Shown: positions 23,601 through 37,247 of the stretch, piece after piece | How positions within the stretch are numbered: position 1 is the first letter of the stretch | How the letters are laid out: every line of letters starts with the position of its first letter | From: Argentina anserina | Lineage: Eukaryota; Streptophyta; Magnoliopsida; Rosales; Rosaceae | Direction of reading: 5' to 3' | NCBI RefSeq assembly: GCF_933775445.1 | Contig: NC_065873.1 | Span: forward strand, 12,152,001-12,216,000 | Length of the DNA stretch: 64,000 nucleotides | Notes under the pieces: model-generated | Told to the model about the DNA's origin: nothing | The model's input: only the letters and a program-made list of their open reading frames with translations | Database searches by the model: none | Translations under genes and position numbers: made by a program

Positions 23601-26600
23601 ATGTTTAACGTTTTATCATCATCATGAATTCATGAATCACCATGATGATGATGATGCATTGTTTGCTGTGTTATTTGTTGGGTTTAATTTTTTGGGAAAA
23701 CTGAGAGGAATTTGCAGACGAAATGGGCTGAACTGTGTTGTTTGGATTGGTCGTGCATACAGCTGTTCTGGCCCAGAGTTGTGATGCGCAAATGGCTCAA
23801 CATCTCCGCCCAAGACTCCGATTACAGCGCCGACACTGAGGATGACGACGACTGGGGTCCTGACTCCCCAACCCAGCAGCAAGGTACATGTGTTTCTTGA
23901 ATTTGAAGTGTCTTCACTTATGTTTGTTTATACATTGCGTATTTGTTTGAGGAATACCCTTTTGGGGTTTTGGACTGACTGTGAAGTTTGGTCATTGCAG
24001 ATTTTGGTCAACGGGTCAGAGGATCAAGGTTTAGTGATATCAAAGAAGATGAGTCTGAGGATGATGACCCTGATGGTACAATTTCTTCTACCTTTTATTT
24101 TCGTTATATTTACTGATCTGTGATGAAGGTGAATCACATGTAATTTGTATCTGGTTTCTGTTTCAAGAGGACCAGACTGGTTTCCTTTCTTGGTTAAATT
24201 TTTTACCAGTGAGGTAATGTAAATTTATCAGCTTTCTTAGTCTCAAATAGTCGGATGTCATATGCATTTCCAGCTAAAATAATGTCTTCTGTTCCCGAAC
24301 AAATTCCAGTATCATTTCGACAGTTATTCTTCCTTATTATGTTTTTTTTTCTGGTCTAAGCAGAATCTCTTCCTAGAATACGAAGACGAAAATCAGAGAC
24401 CTTTAGAGCACAATATATAAATACAAAGGAACTCAGGTATGTCTTCCATACTTTTGTAATATGGAGTAAAACCATACTGTGAAGGCATTCTTTATCTGGC
24501 TGCATGCATTAATACTCATATTGTTTAGTTCCCGACTGTTTCAGAATATGTGTTGGTACATGGAATGTTGGAGGACAGACTCCACCTGAAGACCTGGATA
24601 TTGATGGCTGGCTAGATATCAATGACCCAGCGGACATCTATGTACTTGGGTATGTACATCTGACCCCTTCACTTATCAATCTGAAGATTCACTGAATTTG
24701 AATTGAATCCTATTCTGTTTATCTTGATCTATTATCCCACACAGTTTCTTGCTTTTGTAAATACTATTGAATAACCTGAATCGTACCTATTACACTATAC
24801 ACAACATTCCTTGTGCTGCTTTTTATCCCCTCTTTTGTTTCTTCTACCACTTTGATTTGTATTGTAATGTGTTGTTCAGCCTGAACTGTTTTTCTTTAAA
24901 ATGAAATCTGCTTTATTTTCAGTCTTCAGGAGATGGTGCCACTAAATGCTGGAAATATATTTGGTGCTGAAGACAGCCGTCCAGTTAGTATGTGGGAAAA
25001 CGTGATTCGTGAAACGCTGGATAGATTTCGACCTGCGACCAACAAAGTTAAATCCTTTAGTGATCCCCCATCACCCTCAAAATTTAGGCCTTCTGATGAT
25101 GTCCCTTATATAGATGAGGAGATATTAGATGAAAGTGATTGTGATATTGGTAATGAAGTCCATCCATTGGATGACGAACCCAAAGATTTTGGTGCCAGTA
25201 ATGCTACATCAGTCACAAGTGAAACAGAGAATGTTGATGGTTCAGTTTCAAACTTTACTGATAGTAGTAATCCGGGGATGCCAATTGGAGAGGATTTACA
25301 GAGGCAACATTCTTCTCCAAAGAGATTAGATCGGTTATATTGCCTTCGGCCAGATGATTGTTCATTAGATGAAGATGCTTCTGATGTCCAACATAATGGA
25401 AAGTTAACCAAAATGCTTAGTGGGTCTGATAGAATTGGTATGAACTGGCCAGAGCGTCCATTGAACTTGCTATCACAGCACTTATTAGAGCGGCGAAATT
25501 CCTTTAGACCAACAAAGTCTTTCAAGTCCTCTAAATCTTTCAGGACATACAATTCTTTCAAGTCAACTGCCAATGGCAGGACACCAGAATTAGATTTGCT
25601 TGGAGAGATTGATCTTGAATCTCTCATGAAACGAGAAAGAAGATCATCATATGTAAGGATAGTAAGTAAGCAGATGGTTGGGATCTTCCTAACTGTATGG
25701 GTTCGTAGGAGCTTGCGTAAACACATTCAGAACCTAAAGGTGTCGACTGTTGGTGTTGGTGTTATGGGTTACATTGGTAACAAGGTTTGTTCCTTTTTAC
25801 AAATTTCTCTTTCTTTTATTCTTGTCTTATAATTTTCATTATAATGACTGTTATTGTTAGTGGTTGGCTACTCTGATGAGGTCATCTCACAATTACGTCC
25901 TTGAATTCTCTTATCATGTCCATTTGGAATTGCTTCTAAACTTTGCTAAAAGCAACTTTACACTACAATGACTTCTCAAAGTGGGAATTATGCTTTGTTA
26001 CAAAAGCACTTTTGGTGATTTTGAATTATGCTTCCTAAAGTGCTAATTGAAAAGTACCTGAAAATTTTATTGCGTTTTATGTAATTTTAATAAATATGCT
26101 TTAGTGGAGGTGCTAAATTACAAATGCACTTCTAGAGATCCCATTATTTCATTGCTGTTGAATTCTATCTGAGTGTAACAGTATGACATAGCAGATAAGA
26201 ATTGAACTCTGGTTGTACCCCTCCCCTTTTCAGTTTTATGTTCCAGATCATCATCATTGCTGCACCTATTTAGGGACTTCAGTGACCCTAGCTTCTTTTT
26301 CTTTTCTTTGTTGAAAAGTGTGTCCCTAGGTTTTATTGTTTACGATTTGTAGGCATTGAACTTTGCAATGCATATATCCACTAATTCCCATGTCAAGATT
26401 TGTTCATAAAATATATTTCTGTTAGATCTTAATGATAACATTCGTCAAGGTCCATCTTTATTATATACGCATTCCTTAATAAATCATCCTTAGTTAGGAG
26501 GCTTCACACGTAGTTTCTCCGATGATTTTTCAAACCAGTAAAGAATAAGTACTTTGGAAATAATATTGAGTCGTCTTTCATCTTGTCCCATTCTCTGATG

Positions 26601-29600
26601 TTCTGCACTAACCAATGTCTCAACTTTGCCAGGGAGCTGTATCTGTGAGTATGTCCATATATCAGACACTGTTTTGTTTTGTGTGCACTCACCTGACAGC
26701 AGGTGAAAGGGAGGTAGATGAACAAAAAAGAAATGCTGATGTGCATGAAATTCATCGGAGAACTCACTTTCATTCTTTTTCTGGTATTGGACTTCCTAAA
26801 AGTATCCATGACCATGAGTAAGTATATGGCACGTAAAGTTAAGAAGCTCAATGCTCTATTTACCTTGTTTTTTCACCTTTATACCTTTTTCCCCCTTTTG
26901 CCTCCAAAATAAAACATATGCTTTTGTATTCATATATATGTGTTTATAAGTACTGGCCTTTTTTGCAATTCTAGTATAGCTACTAAATGTTAAAAGTTAT
27001 AATCTCCTAATAAAAGTGCCGGACATGCAAATTAATTGTATCACTGCAACTTTCTTAGTGTTTATAAGGAGCTTACATGTTCCTCGTGACGAGATTACAC
27101 TGAAGCTATTTACCACTACTGCAGAAAAATAATTTGGTTGGGTGATCTAAATTATCGTATCAACTTGTCATATGAGAAAACCCGAGAACTCATTTCCAAA
27201 AAGGACTGGTCCCGGTTGGCTGAGAAGGACCAGGTGCACTTTTTACTGCTCCTTAGAATGATTGTTCCTTTAAAATTATTTCTGGTTGATAATGTGTCTA
27301 GTAGTGATCACATATATCTTCTAGCCAGCTTTTACTGTGGCTCTGTATTGGTGCTATGCAACCAATTCTTTGCCGACTGATCTATGCGTACAGATTCCAA
27401 GTCAATCTTTGAAACAAATAAACATTTGATAAGCACAATTTGAGTATATCAATTTGTCATTCTAATGGTTAATGCTTGCCTAAAAGTAGATGCTTAATAA
27501 ACTTTAAAGTTCTTTGAATTACTTCAATTGGTTAATTCTTTACTTTAAAGGCTAGTAATGATGAATTAACCAAATTTTGGTAGTTCAATTTTACATTGGA
27601 CATTAATAACTGTAATTTATTAAAGATACAAGATGGAACAAGATACTTAAGGATTAAATTCAGTTTACCCCCAGAGGTTTGGAGGGAACATCATGTTAGT
27701 TTCCATACTTTAATTTGATCAAGTTACCCCCTGAGCTTTCAAATTTCAGTTAAATATGTTGAATTGCTCATTTTCTGTCCAATTTGGACGTTAAGTTTGA
27801 CAATAAGACCATTTTAAGGGCTCAAATGATCATTTTATGATATAAATGCATATAATTGACTGAGTTAACTTCCAATTTGGACGGAGAAGGAGCAATTTGG
27901 ATATGATTAAAGAGTTCAGGGTGTATTCTGATGATTAAAAGTTTGTATACTAACATGAAGGTACCCCTAAACGGGGGTAAACTGAGTTTAATCTTTTTGT
28001 TTTTTTTTAAATGTCTCTGTGATATGCTAGTTAGCTTGTATCCAGAATGTGTGACTGGTCGAACATCTTTTCTAACCTATGAGAATTGCATGTTCTACTG
28101 TCTAACAATGTGCTTGTAAGGCTTGATATGACAGCCTGTAAATTCCGGACATGTTGGAGGGATTTTATACAATGAATTCTTCTTAAATGATTGAACATTA
28201 GTATTTGATCAAATTAACTGAGATTCCAAATATAACTTAAGACATATTGTCATTATTCTGACAGCTTGCACGACAATTCAAAAAAGGTTGTGCATTTGAT
28301 GGATGGTCTGAAGGTGTTCTAAATTTCCCGCCAACTTATAAGTATGAGATGAACTCAGACAAGTATTATGGAGAGGATCCAAAAGGTGGGAGGCGGACTC
28401 CAGCATGGTATGTTTTGCATTGACACATCACTATTTGTTCATTTTCTTTTTTAATAAATGCACTGTGTTTTCCATTCTGTACTTTAAACACTTCAGGGTT
28501 TCGATGTTTACTGAACTAGTTTGCAATTGTCTCGCCTCTAACCTTATAATTGAAACAGTTCTTTCCATTATTTACATCCCAAAAGGATCTGGAGATAATG
28601 TTATAAATATGTTTTATTATAGAGACTTTAGAAACGAAAGTAATTAAACATCTCGGAAGTTTGCAACCATTTATTGATTTTGCAACTAGGCGTAACTCAC
28701 TATCTGGAAAAGTCCAACTATAGAAGTAATATATTTTAAGTTAGTACATATTCTGTTCATTGACATTGCTTTAACACATCTGTGTTTCTATTATCAAAAT
28801 TTAAAGAACTTCTTTCTGGGATTCTCCCTGTTTCATGGTGAATATTGTTTTATGTTAGTATACTAATTAAAGATCCTTCAAAGGTTTGTAATGCTTTGAA
28901 ATTTTCTGTTGCATCACTGCTGGTTTGGTGGTGAAAGTAGTGATAAAAATCTTTGAAGACTTTCAATTGGGAAACATATATACTTTCATTATACAGCAAA
29001 ATAGGGTGAACTCTGACGTATTGTTAGGAATTTGAAAAAGTATTCCTTAATAAGAATGAGGGTTTTGTATTTTTTTCAATAGCTTTTTTCTTCTACTTTT
29101 AGTGTTCTCTTTATATTGTTGTATAACAGTTCCTTATACGATATTTACAATTCTGTGCCTCCCTTTTGCAGGTGTGACCGCATTCTTTCATTTGGCCGAG
29201 GAATGAGGTTACTGCATTATAGAAGGACTGAACATAAATTTTCTGATCATCGACCGGTGACTGCATATTATATGGCAGAGGTTGAGGTTTTCTCCCCTAG
29301 GAAGCTTCAACGTGCACTCACATTCACTGATGCAGAGATTGAAAATGAGGAAATCGCAACGGATATGGGTATTGATGTTGGAATGAACTGCTTAAAATTC
29401 GAACAGGTGCGTATTTTACTAGGCATGTTGCACATCTGTAGGTACCTCCAGTTTCTGAAAAGCTATATATCTGTTGTCACTTCTTTTTGTTTCGACTTCA
29501 CTTTTACTAGAGTAAACCACAACTATGGGCTGTTTATGTCACATAGCTTGCACAAGTATTAGATGTTGGAATTACGTATCAAATGATGCTGCATGTTAAT

Positions 29601-29923
29601 GCCCTTTTCTTTTAGTTTCGAATCACGAGATGTCTTGAGGTAAATTAATTATTTAGTCAGAAATGGGGTTGTAAATGTAGTAGAAAGAAGTCACAGAATA
29701 CTTATTTGCAAACTATGACTCTCTTACTGCTCCATCGCTTCCCAACACATTCACTTCATTGAATTGATGTAAATGAGATCATTACACAGCCTGTTAATTG
29801 GCCATTCCGGATTCAGCAACTGTTCATGTAACATTGTTTTTGCTCTATGAATCCTTCTGATATGTGTGCTTGTATTCATAAACTTGCTTTCTCATGCAGG
29901 GTATATGTGATTGGGATCGTTGA
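23517..29923 (+). CDS. IP5P1: Type I inositol polyphosphate 5-phosphatase (IP5P1-like)
   Basis: It removes the 5-phosphate of soluble inositol phosphates such as Ins(1,4,5)P3 in the cytosol, damping phosphoinositide/Ca2+ signalling. Exons: 23517-23546, 23718-23883, 24001-24075, 24364-24436, 24545-24649, 24923-25784, 26633-26817, 27125-27233, 28265-28407, 29172-29406, 29900-29923. All introns are GT-AG and the phases join to 668 aa. The N-terminus carries FWPRVVMRKWLNISAQDSDY (about 28-47), a type I plant signature. Catalytic-domain landmarks are GTWNVGG (118-124), LQEMVPLNAGNIFG (about 151), CTHLTAGE (455), WLGDLNYRI (503-511), PAWCDRIL (581-588) and SDHRPV (607-612). The large Ser/Asp-rich insert coded by exon 6, between the two halves of the domain, is usual for type I enzymes. 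The gene looks intact. The start is the first ATG after a pyrimidine-rich leader. The closest member (IP5P1 rather than IP5P2) is judged from the N-terminus. Confidence 0.93.
23557..23596. repeat. (CT)n microsatellite in intron 1 of the 5-phosphatase
   Basis: About 20 CT units start 11 bp after the first donor site, near the 5' end of the gene. Confidence 0.95.
27653..27992. mobile_element. MITE (340 bp) in intron 8 of the 5-phosphatase gene
   Basis: The ends are inverted repeats: ATTAAATTCAGTTTACCCCC at the left and GGGGGTAAACTGAGTTTAAT at the right, 18-19 of 20 positions matching. The interior has repeated TTTGGACGG/AATTTGGA motifs and no coding capacity. It lies inside the long intron between exons 8 and 9, so the protein is not affected. 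No clear target duplication was found. Confidence 0.65.
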
Positions 29924-31040
29924 CTGGTTAATTGAGGCTACTATATCGTGGAAGTTCCAGCAAGACAGGATTTTTTTTTTCATTACATATACAGCTTGTA
30001 TCATTCTTTGCTGTGATCACTTAGTCCACAACATAGCAATGATGTACGTTGTCTGGCCAAAGAAATCAAGAGAAACACTGGCGTACTCTTCTAATAGATT
30101 GTAAATCGTATAAGGTTGTTTTCCGACCAGTCGCGGAGCATATATACAAGTTGAGTTGAGCTATACATCATACAGTAATGAAGAGTAAAAGTTGCTTTAC
30201 ATATTTGTATCATCAAACCTTATCGAGGAAGCTTTCTGGTATTGTAAATTTACAAGTGAATACAAAATTTTACTGGATGTTTTTAGATGATGCTCGGCAT
30301 TCTGTGTTTCTCGTCTCGTTATCTTTGATTTGGACATGGAATAACTTGAACTCGACCGCAGTCAAAATTGAGATATTAATTGAGCTCAATATGCGTAGGT
30401 ATAAGGCAAGACCAAATTAGACGAGATGTGTAGGTGGCCCTCCAGATTGTCACGCAAATGAAAGCTCATTGAGGATGCACGAGATCCATATTTTTTTCGC
30501 CTACCAAAATGAAACACATACAAACTAAACTAAAAACATGCTAACATGGTAGCGAACTCATTCATCGTACGTTTTCTGTAAACATGCTAACATGGTAACG
30601 AAATCAGTCATCTTATGAAAGGAAGAGCGGTATTTGGATTCAAGAGTGAGAAATAGCTTGGTGTTTCTTAATACACCAAAGCTGAGTTTAGGGTGAAAAC
30701 TGAAAGCACAAATGTCCCTATGGTGCAGATGTGCAATGTTGAGTCTCAAGGTTGGCATCAAAATAACCAGAAAGGACATCATGGGATTGGAGGTTCCTCC
30801 AATGTTGGAACAAGTCAAATTTAGAAACCCGTTAGCTCTAGAGCGCTCATTTTGTCTAAATTCAAAGCCTCATAGTTGAATTATCGAAAGTAAACCACCC
30901 ATATGATAATTAACCAACTTTTTTTCTGCTCCTAGAGAAAAATACATGTTGATTCAGTTTCATGATCAATCTTCATTAAACCACGCAAATACTAATCAGG
31001 TTACTTAATGTTAACCCCACAAAACCCTGAAGTGTTTTCT
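29924..31040. other. 3' region of the 5-phosphatase gene and intergenic DNA
   Basis: The first few hundred bases after the stop codon are probably 3' untranslated sequence. The rest has no recognisable gene before the SDR remnant. Confidence 0.4.
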
Positions 31041-31289
31041 TCAACGTGGCATATCTATGACTAAAAGTACAGTACTAAAACCCATGAGAGATCTTCCACT
31101 CGAGAAAGCAAAGGCCCAGAGCGAGACTTGTTCGACTCTCAGACATGTGAAGTTCACATATCCCTTACAGGGCTTACACTGTTTCTTCTCAGGGTACATA
31201 CCCAGTTCAGCTTTCCAAGTTTTGAGCTTTCAGACTTTCAGTTATGATTCTGTGTTTGTTTATAGTTGTGATTCTGTTTTCTGTTGCAG

Positions 31290-32764
31290 GCATGGAGACA
31301 GTTGACTTTTGGAACATATGGGTACCTGAATTTCACCAAGCCCGGTTTCATGTAATGTCCAATTTCAGTACTTTATATCTGTTCATTGGTTGGGATGGTT
31401 TTTGAACTGTTTGATTACTAGTTCATTAGATTTTGAACTGACTTGTATGTTGTTCATTTGCTTTGTTCAATCTACTCTAGAATGTTGGAAAATATATACT
31501 CTTTAATAGATAATAGTAAAGCATATATACATGGTAGACGCTCATGGGCTCATCGTTTCGGACTTTGAATTGGGTAATAAAGATTGATCATGAATCAGAA
31601 TTGTACAAATGGGTGGTTTCTCTTGTATCCTATATCTTTAGGACATTGTTCAACAATGTTGGTGTGTAATGACCAGGAAGCATGCGTTTTTGTTAGGTTT
31701 CAGTAATTTATGTTGAAGTATATGCATAATGCATTGTAGAGAACATTCAAAGAATTTCAAGGCAGAAGACATGGAAACACGGATAGATGGAAAAAACTGC
31801 ATTGTAACAGGAGCTAATTCTGGCATTGGTTTTGCAACTGCCGAGGGACTCGCATCACGGTACTTTTCTTGTGTTACTTTTCAGTTACTCACTTGTTTAT
31901 GAACTTCAAATTCTTACAAAGTGTACTAATTATATACAAATGAGTTTTATTACTGTAAAGTGGGGCGACTATCTATATGGTATGTCGAAACAAGGAGAGG
32001 GGTGAAGCTGCACAATCTAAAATTGAGTCTACAACTGGTAACCAAAATGTTCATTTGGAGGTATGTCATCCTTTTTTTGTGGTCTTCGTTATTTAATGAC
32101 TATCACTAAAACAATAGTCAGTAACATGCTCTAAGAAACATCTTTCATCTGATTTACTATGCATACAATTTTTTATCAGGTCTGCAATCTTTCATCTCTT
32201 AGTGATGTCAAATCATTTGTTGGTCTCCAGATAGGTGTTACTGCTCAACCAAAGAAAATTAAAAATGTGTGTAGGTCTGTTTGATTATAACTTGTTTTCT
32301 TTCAAGCAAATTTGAAGAGCTATATATTTCTTTCTCAGGTTGCACTAACTGAGAAATGGGCTGAAATGAACAAAAGCAAGGGCATTGGATTCTATTCTAT
32401 GCACCCTGGTTGGGCTGAGACGGCTGGGGTTGCCAAGAGTTTGCCAAGTTTCTTTAAAGCGTACAGAACATTTCACCTGTCACATTGTATTTTCAGTGTA
32501 TATTTTTGCTATTATACTGATATATCTTCCTTTTATATCTGTTTTAGTCTTTCGGGAAAGCTTAGAACAAACGATGAAGGTGCAGACACCATTATCTGGC
32601 TGGCTTTACAGCCAAAAGAGAAACTTGTATCAGGTGCATTTTATTTTGATAGAGCAGAAGCACCTAAACACCTGATGTTTGCAGCAACTAGTTGCTCTCA
32701 TGAATTCATTGACTCGGTTATTGACAGTCTACGTTGCATATCTGGTATCTCTGCACAAGATTAG
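31290..32764 (+). pseudogene. DHRS12: DHRS12-like short-chain dehydrogenase/reductase, catalytic core missing
   Basis: Exons read as an SDR of the plant DHRS12-like family. 31290-31351 gives AWRQLTFGTYGYLNFTKPGF; 31740-31859 the cofactor loop IVTGANSGIGFATAEGLASR; 31961-32060 GATIYMVCRNKERGEAA; 32180 to about 32230 VCNLSSLSDVKSF. The next typical piece, 32339-32460, starts at VALTEKWAEMNKSKGIGFYS, and 32548-32764 gives LSGKLRTNDEGADTIIWLAL and the C-terminus ending GISAQD. Between about 32230 and 32339 the family normally has well over 100 residues holding the NNAG motif and the YxxxK catalytic pair; these are absent, replaced by unrelated sequence (IGVTAQPKK). No first exon with a start codon was found before 31290. 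I infer an internal deletion and a non-functional gene or an unusual truncated product. Remaining exons lack obvious stops, so the loss may be recent. Confidence 0.75.
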
Positions 32765-33179
32765 GATACATGTATATTAATTTTTTTTCCTTGCAGATAA
32801 TTCATGTAAAAGTCAGTGATAGTCAATTTGATTGAATCATGGCTATTGTTGTAGAAAGTATAAACAGATGGATGATAGATATAAGGGTGGTGATCTATTA
32901 GATTGTGAGTGGGCTATGTACTACTCAAACGGAAATGAAATTACTGAAATATACTCATTGAAGTTTATCAAAGTTCTGTAGACGCAAAACCTTTACAATT
33001 TTATCTATTGTTGTAGAATTTTTGGAAAACAGACAGACATTGAGGCTCAAGTGGGTCGATGAACAAAAGAAATTCATTGGCTAGTTGGGACTTGGGAACG
33101 ACTTTACTTAACCAAGCATGAAGGTGAATGGGGTTCAAAAGTATGAATGCATATGACCTTGCCAAAGGTTCATATATTT

Positions 33180-33515
33180 TCTAACAAGGGAAGGTACAGA
33201 CTAACGTGTGGAGAGCATGTAACTATTTGCTTCCAACAAAAGACAGAATTCAGGACCCAAGGGATTTACAGGTGATGTTGGGTGTTTGTTGTGCCCTCAT
33301 CGTTATGAAGACACAGCTCGCATCCTTCTTATTTGCGTGAGGATGAAACTTATTCCAGGTTCATCTCTAAAGCATGTTTCCAAATTTTGCAATACTGTTG
33401 ATCACAGACTAGTAGCTACAGCATTATTAGCATATGAGGAACGCAATGGTTCTATGTGGTTTCTATTTGCTCGTGGAGCGAATCATATCTTAATGATATT
33501 TTACTTGATTTAAAA
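33180..33515 (+). pseudogene. Fragment of a LINE-type reverse transcriptase gene (zf-RVT region)
   Basis: One frame reads TNVWRACNYLLPTKDRIQDP. A shifted frame continues CCPHRYEDTARILLICVRMK, and later ALLAYEERNGSMW. This order (W-R-x-C-N-x-LPT, a Cys-His pair, then an ERN-x-x-W block) is that of the zinc-binding region following the reverse transcriptase in plant LINEs. The required frame shift and the short length mark it as a relic. It lies between the 3' ends of the SDR remnant and the choline kinase gene. Confidence 0.45.
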
Positions 33516-33991
33516 AAAAAAATTGGTCAAGGACATTAGCATCATGATGCAGGCAAACTCACTTGCAGAAAAACACTCCTGTTGAAATAACTATAAATTG
33601 AAGCAAGAATTGAAGCTATCTGGTGGAGAGACAAAATCACGATTGAAGTAAAAGATGTTGCAAACTGTACTGCCAATTATATACGCGCAGGCACAATCAT
33701 CAATCATGTAGATCACCAATGTGTTCTGCTTACTTTCTAAATATCCAACAAACAGTCGTTCATGTACAATAAAGCTCACTAGAGCACCCATTGCTGCTTA
33801 GTTGATGAGAAACTTGTACAAGTTATTAGCAAACACATAAGAAAGAGAATTATTTGTACAAGGCTCATCCAGTACGGATTTTAAGTGCTCTCAAAGGGAA
33901 TGAAAGGTACGTTTTATATGAACATCACACAGGTTAAAACCTGGAAGCCCTCAACATGACATATAGTAAGCTTCCAAGACTATTGTTTCTG

Positions 33992-36900
33992 TCACACAAA
34001 ATCGCCTGAAGACCCCAATAGTGCTGCCTTTCTTAACCAGTATTGCTGAAACCTCTGCCTTGCATACTCCATGTAGTCAAAATCAATTTTGTTCACATAA
34101 CCCTGAAAACCAGAAATAAGATTTTTCTCTATCAAACAAAGTCAGCAAAGACAGTCACTTGAATGCGCACACAAGGATACTGTCAACAGAACTTTAATCA
34201 GAAAGTGCAGAATTTTTTACCGAGATTATTCCCCATAACCCCCAAAAGAGATGGTTTGCCAATGTGTATTGCTCTACTTTGTCGACTAACTGTGCCACCT
34301 CAGCATCACTGGGTTCGTACCCTATAGGAAATGATGGAGAAAAGTAAGCTACAGATTTAATAAAAGTTCTCAAAGAAGATGGTCAATTTATAACTCCATT
34401 TTCATCTGAATATCCATAACATTGCTACAAAACCCAAACTGTAACTTGCAATTGGTAGATGGGAAGCAATAATAAGAACTGTGAACTTTCCTTGTTTTAA
34501 GTTAAAACCAGCAAGTTTGCTTAAATAAAGAGAGACATTTAACAAGAATGATAATCTGAACTGAAAAATTTACAAAGACAATTTTTTGAATCGTAAACTT
34601 TTCAGATACTATAAGCCATATATGCTGAAGCTTTGATAAGTTAAATGTGTTGTAGGTTTGTACCATATACGGGAAACTTAAAACAGCCAAAGAGCAAATG
34701 ACCAACATCAATCACCGGTGTTAGACACTCATAATAGATGATAGAGAAGTTGGGGAACTTAGAGGCTAACCTGCAGAGCTCAGATATAGATGCACAAATC
34801 TCCGGCGCTCCTCCAAACCTGAAAGGAATAAAAAAAAACAAAAATACTTATTCTTAGTTTGCAACTGGATTGAATTCTAGAGTTCAAGCAGGAGAAAAGA
34901 GATCCGGTTGTATTAAAAGATCGACCAACATTTACCTGGATATTTCCTATAGTCCAAAAAGTGAGGTGCCTCAGAGTGGTAGTTTGCTACCATTTCACAG
35001 AAATGGTTTGCAAGGTCATAAGCAACAGGATTGTAGCTGGCATACTCATAATCCTGGTAACATTTAAGAAAAAAACAAAATGGAAATTATCACATAGTCA
35101 CAGAAAGAGGTCTATAAAATTGAACTAAGGCATATTAAACAGACCCCTCTCTGGAAAAGGACTATGCTCAACTTCTCCTCATCTAAAAGATGCATTTCAT
35201 CATTTAGATTAGACACAGTCCAGGTTCATCAAAACTGGAAATGGGTGGAGTATGAAGTCCCATTTGGCTTTCAGTGTACTGTTTTGTTCAATCAATTAAA
35301 AACAGACAAGAACATTCTGAATGTCTGATTATAGTCATCATTCTGTTCAAGAACTATATTACTGTATCAGAAGGTAGAGTATCCACCCTACAACATCTAT
35401 ATTCATAATTCCTAGGGATCTCTATTTCCTACTATTCAAGAAGTTAACACTAATAAGTGATTATTATGGATGATATGCTAAATTAGTTGATGTCCATGTC
35501 AAATATATTAATTCAGGTGGTCTTGACCAAGCATCATCGGTCACAGATATTATCACATGTAGTCAATTCTAAAGTTTGTCAGGATAAACAAGAATGGAAG
35601 ATACTCACAATTATAGTAATTGATCTGGTCTCTTCATCCATCATTATGTTACCATACTGCAGGTCGTTGTGACAGAACCCAATATCTTGACAGTCCTCTG
35701 ACAGTTTCTTCTCCAACATATTAATTTCTTCCAGCAATGTATCTAACCCAAAATCCTCTTTGTCCTTAATTGAACACAAAATTTTAGCTTCAGTAAGCCA
35801 GTTTCTGTTAAAGCAACAATAAACAGCATTAGATTATAATAATTGATTGGAAATTTATCTTTTAAAATATATATATAATATACCTCATTCTGTCCCAAAG
35901 TACTACATTTCTTGAACCAGGCATATCCAGATTGTGGAACTCTCTGAGCTTAGCTGCTATAATAGCAGATATTTCAGGATCACGGAGGTCTGCAGCTGAT
36001 AGTGTCTGTAAATGTGAGGCATATAAAACGTTGTTATGGAATACATTTATTTCCAATGGGGTACAGGAAAAGATCGGGCTAAACATCAAGGATTCTTTTT
36101 TCAACAACGTCCATTTTAGCTTTATTTTTAAGAGATTCGAGAATTTGGGTCCACCTATTGTTCAAAGAATTAACAAACTTGGATGTTGTGTACTTCTTTA
36201 GAGCTCATACAACCCTGGTGTTTTAGCTACCAAAGTAAATGCATCTAGTTTCATTGTTTACTTCTGCTATCATCACCTTTCAGAATTAGATGATTCACAA
36301 AGCTGCAGCTAAACAATGCAGACAAGCGGGAAGAGAAAGTAGGAAAGAACAAAAACTCTTACATCTTCATACGTATAACAATAGTTGTGTGATTGAATGA
36401 CAATTATGCAATTTGGAATTCTGTACATATGGAAATAAGTTATTCTATTTATCAAAATAAAGACTGCAGTACATATAATCCTGAAATTAGCCTAGAAGTT
36501 ATCTTTCTGGTCTTATTACGAAAGATGCTTCAGATGATTAATACCTTTCTTTAACACAAACATAAGGGTACCAGATACCCATGTCACAACTCCAAAACAA
36601 ACAATTAAGGTACAATACTTCTTTAAAAAAATGGTCAAGGATAATTTGGCCTTTACACTCAGCAGTCAGCACTGTCCATTATAGTTCTAAAGTGCACATT
36701 GAACCTCATTCTTATTCTTATTAAAGCAATAAAATACTAATACACTATCCATGTGCCACTATCTTTCAAGAATAAAGTAAAGTATGATAATTATGATGAT
36801 TATGGCACAACTGATGTAAGTATTCCAAAGAACATGCATCAATAAGAACTTGAATCAACTTATTATGAAATGGCATAAAGGAAAGAGTTCACATACCCGA

Positions 36901-37247
36901 GCATGAATGAACTCCTCAACACGTCCCTCTGGGAACCGTCCAAGAAGACGAGGCCCCTGACCGTGCTTGGACATGCACTCAAAGGTCCTAATTTCGTTAT
37001 CCCTATTAAAAAACAGGTCAACCCCTTCACCATAAACCCGGACAATAACTTTCCGGACTTCATCACCATTCCTAGTCGGCCAATTCAATTGATACACCTC
37101 ATTAGTCATGGCCCCCTTCAGCGGGATGACCTGCAAGGAATTCATATCATCCACTACATCCCCCCATTCAGAAGCTACAGCTACAAGTACCTTCTTCAAT
37201 TCCTCAGGGGGACAACCTTCAATGAAACCAATTGTCTTTATGGTCAT
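33992..37247 (-). CDS. CEK: Choline/ethanolamine kinase
   Basis: It phosphorylates choline (and often ethanolamine) with ATP, the first step of the CDP-choline route to phosphatidylcholine; the enzyme is cytosolic. Coding exons on the minus strand: 37247-36897, 36005-35884, 35804-35609, 35053-34936, 34818-34771, 34321-34221, 34102-33992. All are GT-AG, and phases join to 348 aa, the usual size. The N-terminus reads [33 protein letters not shown]-binding segment lies in exon 1. The kinase motif [13 protein letters not shown] is at 202-214 (Asp205 as catalytic base) and the choline-kinase motif [20 protein letters not shown] at 223-242. The C-terminus includes [20 protein letters not shown] leader exon ends at 37248-37301, after an intron reaching to about 37775. 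All key residues are present. Choline versus ethanolamine preference cannot be read from sequence alone. Confidence 0.94.
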
